From contig JAIXZF010000262.1 of the NCBI GenBank assembly GCA_027489835.1, positions 1-7,828 of the forward strand: DNA of 7,828 nucleotides. Reading direction: 5' to 3'. Under the pieces are notes generated by a model. The model had not been told where the DNA came from. It saw only the letters and a list, made by a program, of their open reading frames with translations, and ran no database searches. Positions 5,631-7,828 of this stretch are shown piece after piece; position 1 is the first letter of the stretch; each line of letters opens with the position of its first letter. The position numbers and the translations under genes are program-made. Origin of the DNA: Hyphomicrobiales bacterium (GTDB lineage: Bacteria; Pseudomonadota; Alphaproteobacteria; Rhizobiales; Beijerinckiaceae).

Positions 5631-6840
5631 ACGACGAAGGCGCCGTACCGAAGGCGCCGGACTGCCGGAACGCCTCGATCTCATCCGCGCCGACGCCGAA
5701 ATCGGTCAGGACCTCGACAGTGTGCTCGCCCAGCTCCGGCGCGGGACGGCGCACGCTGGCCGGCGTGCCGGACATCTTGAACGGGCTCGCCACGGCCTTC
5801 ACCGGCCGCCCATGGCGCTCATAGGTGACGATGCCGCCGACCGCCTCGAGCTGCTCATGGTCGGCCGCCTCGCCAATGTCCTGCACCTTGGACACGTTGA
5901 CCTTCACCGCCCCCAGCCGGGCCAGCAGCTCCTTGCAGGTGAAGCGCGCGGTCACGGCGCTGAGCGTCGCCACCACCTCGACACGCCGCGTCAGGCGATC
6001 GCTGGCGCGGGCGAATTCGGGCTTGCCCAGCATGGCCGGATCGAGCGCCTGCACGCAGCGCGCCCACATCTCGTCGTTGGGCGCGATGATGATGACCATG
6101 CCGTCCGAGGCCGGGAAGGCCTGGTTCGGGACGCTGAGATGGTTCGCCGTCCCCATGCGGGCATGCAGGTTTCCGGTGATCCAGTAGTCGGTGTAGAAAT
6201 AGTTCATCAGATGCGCCGACGAGAGCAGCAGCGAGGTGTTGACCTCCTGCCCCTCGCCCGTGCGCTCGCGGTGGAACAGCGCCATCGTGATGGCGCTGAC
6301 GAGCCCCAGGCTGGCATGCAGATCGATGGCCGCCGTGCCGCAGCGCACCGGGGGCCGGTCGCCGTCGCCGGTGATGCTCATCAGCCCGCTATGCGCCTGC
6401 AGCGCGAGGTCGTTGGCGCCGAAATGCGCCAGCGGCCCGGTGGGGCCATAAGCGAAGAAGGTCGCGTAGACGACGCGCGGGTTGGCGATCTTCACCTGCT
6501 CGTAGCCCAGGCCCCATTTCGCCATCGCGCCGGGCCGGAAGTTGTTAAGCACCACATCGGCCTGCGCCGCCAGGCGGCGCGCCACCTCGCGGCCAGCCTC
6601 GCAGCCGAGGTCCAGCGCGACCGAGCGCTTGTTGCGGTTGAAGGCGAGGAAGGAGCTGGAGACGCCGCCCTGGCTCTTCAGCTCGTCGCGCGTCGCACCG
6701 AAGTAACGCGCGTCGTCGCCGCGCTCCGGTTCCTCGATCTTGATGACGTCCGCGCCGTGATCGCCGAGGATCTGCGTGGAGTCAGGTCCGGCGAAGACGC
6801 GCGAGAAGTCGAGAACCCGAATCCCTTCAAGGGCCTGCAT
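5629..6840 (-). CDS. CaiB/BaiF family (class III) CoA-transferase
   Basis: 403 aa, the usual length for class III CoA-transferases, which move CoA between carboxylic acids through aspartyl anhydride and enzyme-CoA thioester intermediates. The family features appear in order: LEGIRVLDFSRVFAGPDSTQ (4-23) at the nucleotide-like Rossmann start, LGDHGADVIKIEEPERGD (25-42), FNRNKRSVALDL (67-78), NNFRPGAMAKWGLGYE (99-114), YGPTGPLA (131-138), and the catalytic Asp at 173 in AAIDLHASLG, close to Asp169 of formyl-CoA transferase. It is intact and cytoplasmic by composition. AGGA lies 5 nt before the ATG. It follows the second MaoC gene by 24 nt and precedes the CMD gene by 7 nt. The probable role is activation of the imported acid, using a CoA donor such as succinyl-CoA or a pathway product. 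Substrate specificity cannot be read from the sequence. Confidence 0.95.
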   Translation of the reverse strand: MQALEGIRVLDFSRVFAGPDSTQILGDHGADVIKIEEPERGDDARYFGATRDELKSQGGVSSSFLAFNRNKRSVALDLGCEAGREVARRLAAQADVVLNNFRPGAMAKWGLGYEQVKIANPRVVYATFFAYGPTGPLAHFGANDLALQAHSGLMSITGDGDRPPVRCGTAAIDLHASLGLVSAITMALFHRERTGEGQEVNTSLLLSSAHLMNYFYTDYWITGNLHARMGTANHLSVPNQAFPASDGMVIIIAPNDEMWARCVQALDPAMLGKPEFARASDRLTRRVEVVATLSAVTARFTCKELLARLGAVKVNVSKVQDIGEAADHEQLEAVGGIVTYERHGRPVKAVASPFKMSGTPASVRRPAPELGEHTVEVLTDFGVGADEIEAFRQSGAFGTAPSS

Positions 6841-6864
6841 GGCAATCCTGGTTTCTTTCGCGAG

Positions 6865-7320
6865 TCAGCCGGTGACTACGGCGGCATCGCCGGCGGTGAG
6901 TTTCTTGCCCGTGTCGTCCTCGCACCAGACCTCGAGCGCGTAGCTGAAGCCGCCGGTCGGCGTCGCGGTCACGGCGCTGACGCGCGCCACGGCGATGACG
7001 ATCTGGTCCTCGTAGATCGGGGCGATGTACTTGGTGCGCAGCCTACTGCGGCTGGCCACGGCGGGACCGAACACGTCGCAGAGCAGCCCCTGGATCCAGT
7101 TGGTCGAGATCATGCCGTCCGCGATGATGCCGGGCAGGCCCTGCGACTTGGCGTAGTCGTCGTCGTCGTGGATGGTCGGCGGCTGGGTGTGGATGCGCCC
7201 GTCATCGGCTGCGATCGTGGGCTGCGCGTCGACATACCAGCGCATGCGCTCGCGCGTCATCGGGCGAGGCGGCGTGCGGAACTCGACGCCTGCGGAAATC
7301 TGCTGGGCTGGAATGCTCAT
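6865..7320 (-). CDS. MaoC-like hotdog dehydratase/hydratase, catalytic-type half
   Basis: 151 aa from the ATG at 7320. An upstream ATG at 7425 lies inside the preceding gene and adds an out-of-family leader. This is a single hotdog fold related to R-specific enoyl-CoA hydratases (MaoC/PhaJ). The hydratase segment is PPTIHDDDDYAKSQGLPGII (47-66), followed by ADGM (67-70), corresponding to the family's NPxHxDxxyA...G..vAhG. His51 matches the catalytic His. The usual Asp five residues earlier is Gln46, the Asn three earlier is Pro48, and the later His of AHG is Asp68. The gene starts 7 nt after the stop of the first hotdog gene, which implies co-translation and a heteromeric enzyme like ChsH1-ChsH2 or HadAB. 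The expected role is hydration of an enoyl-CoA, with activity uncertain because of the substitutions. Confidence 0.85.
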   Translation of the reverse strand: MSIPAQQISAGVEFRTPPRPMTRERMRWYVDAQPTIAADDGRIHTQPPTIHDDDDYAKSQGLPGIIADGMISTNWIQGLLCDVFGPAVASRSRLRTKYIAPIYEDQIVIAVARVSAVTATPTGGFSYALEVWCEDDTGKKLTAGDAAVVTG

Positions 7321-7327
7321 GGCGGCG

Positions 7328-7762
7328 TCAGGCCTTGGGTTTGAATGCAAGCAGGACCGTATCCTGGTAGCTGACGAGAAGGCGCCCGTCCGACACGGCC
7401 CGCAGCTCCATCGAGATGACGACATGGGTGCGTCCGCGCTTGACGAAGCGCTCCGTCACCTTGCCCGACACGGCGACCCGCTCGCCGACCCGCACCGCCT
7501 CATGGACCGTGCAGTCATATTCGTAATGGATGCGCGCGTCGGGGCCGGTGCCCATCGGGCAGGCGTGCTTGTAGAGCCTGAGCTTGTCGAGATGGATCAG
7601 AGTGGGCGGCATCATCAGCTCATCCTTCCGGCCCTGGAAGAATGGCTGATGGAGCTCGTTGGAATGCGCATATTCGCGCACGACGAAGGGGCTGAGCGTG
7701 TATTCGACAGGGCCGAGAACGTCGCCCAGGTCGAGATCGCTGGTATATCGGCCGACCGCCAA
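7328..7762 (-). CDS. MaoC-like hotdog protein of the FAS1-type dehydratase N-terminal kind, partner half
   Basis: 144 aa, a single hotdog domain of the MaoC_dehydrat_N/FAS1-DH kind. YTLSPFVVREYAHSNELHQP (21-40) corresponds to the family's long central helix with the (Y/F)A...ED.NP segment, and MMPPTLIHLDKL (50-61) to its iaPPtf motif. The closing sheet is VHEAVRVGERVAVSGKVTER (86-105) plus RGRTHVVISMELRA (109-122). Such proteins usually pair with a catalytic MaoC half, either fused (mesaconyl-C4-CoA hydratase-like, about 280-300 aa) or as separate subunits; the two products here total 295 aa. The start is a TTG at 7762 with GGGGAGG 5 nt upstream; a TAG at 7795-7793 closes the frame just upstream and the first internal Met is residue 50. 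It is the first gene of the unit seen here. Confidence 0.85.
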   Translation of the reverse strand: MAVGRYTSDLDLGDVLGPVEYTLSPFVVREYAHSNELHQPFFQGRKDELMMPPTLIHLDKLRLYKHACPMGTGPDARIHYEYDCTVHEAVRVGERVAVSGKVTERFVKRGRTHVVISMELRAVSDGRLLVSYQDTVLLAFKPKA

Positions 7763-7767
7763 ATTCG

Positions 7768-7774
7768 CCTCCCC
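7768..7774 (-). promoter_or_regulatory. Strong Shine-Dalgarno site supporting a TTG start
   Basis: GGGGAGG ends 5 nt before the TTG codon at 7762. No ATG or GTG occurs in frame between the upstream TAG (7795-7793) and residue 50, so this site decides the start of the first hotdog gene. Confidence 0.75.
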
Positions 7775-7795
7775 GTTCTTGTTGCGAAATGTCTA

Positions 7796-7814
7796 GCAAG
7801 CGGCATCCGCTTGC
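7796..7814. promoter_or_regulatory. Perfect 8-bp inverted repeat upstream of the catabolic unit (candidate operator)
   Basis: GCAAGCGG and CCGCTTGC flank a 3-nt spacer (CAT/ATG). The dyad lies 33 nt upstream of the TTG start of the first gene and just outside its reading frame. No T-tract follows on either strand, so a terminator of a preceding gene is less likely than a protein-binding dyad (TetR-, GntR- or similar dimer). I found no second copy in the window. Confidence 0.5.
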
Positions 7815-7828
7815 ATAACCGGTCCTCG

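Noticed and set aside
5578..7344. A 588-codon plus-strand open frame opposite the CoA-transferase and hotdog genes
   Set aside because: It is antisense to three well-supported genes with clear family motifs, and its product is rich in Arg, His, Gly and Ala with no recognisable domain. Long antisense frames are expected at this GC content.

Overview
The window is a GC-rich stretch (roughly two thirds G+C by eye). Every gene I can support lies on the minus strand, so the cluster reads from right to left. High GC, a Bug-family solute-binding protein and a LysR/CaiB/MaoC/acyl-CoA dehydrogenase assortment suggest a proteobacterium with large organic-acid catabolic capacity. I favour an alphaproteobacterium (Hyphomicrobiales-like), with a betaproteobacterium as the alternative. 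This is inferred from style, since the window has no rRNA or marker gene.

Layout in transcription order. (1) 7828-7763: short leader with a perfect 8-bp inverted repeat and a strong Shine-Dalgarno site. (2) 7762-4866: a tight four-gene unit with gaps of 7, 24 and 7 nt, encoding two small MaoC/hotdog proteins, a class III (CaiB/BaiF) CoA-transferase and a duplicated carboxymuconolactone-decarboxylase-like protein. (3) 4865-4685: intergenic, with a candidate promoter. (4) 4684-3683: secreted Bug/TctC-type substrate-binding protein. (5) 3682-3472: intergenic, with a strong hairpin. (6) 3471-1326: a LysR regulator followed 4 nt later by an acyl-CoA-dehydrogenase-like protein. (7) 1325-1123: intergenic, with a candidate promoter. 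(8) 1122-1: the first 374 residues of an RTX-type calcium-binding protein that runs off the left edge and looks functionally separate.

Taken together, genes 1-7 look like a catabolic island for an organic acid. Bug would capture the acid in the periplasm, the CoA-transferase would make the CoA thioester, the ACAD-like protein would act in alpha,beta-dehydrogenation, and the MaoC pair would hydrate the enoyl-CoA. LysR would sense the substrate or an intermediate. The substrate cannot be read from the sequence. The most unusual point is that the oxidative enzymes look like halves of heteromers: the ACAD lacks recognisable catalytic Glu and FAD-loop motifs, and the two hotdog proteins look like a split double-hotdog hydratase with altered active-site positions. 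I see no mobile element, CRISPR array, tRNA or rRNA.
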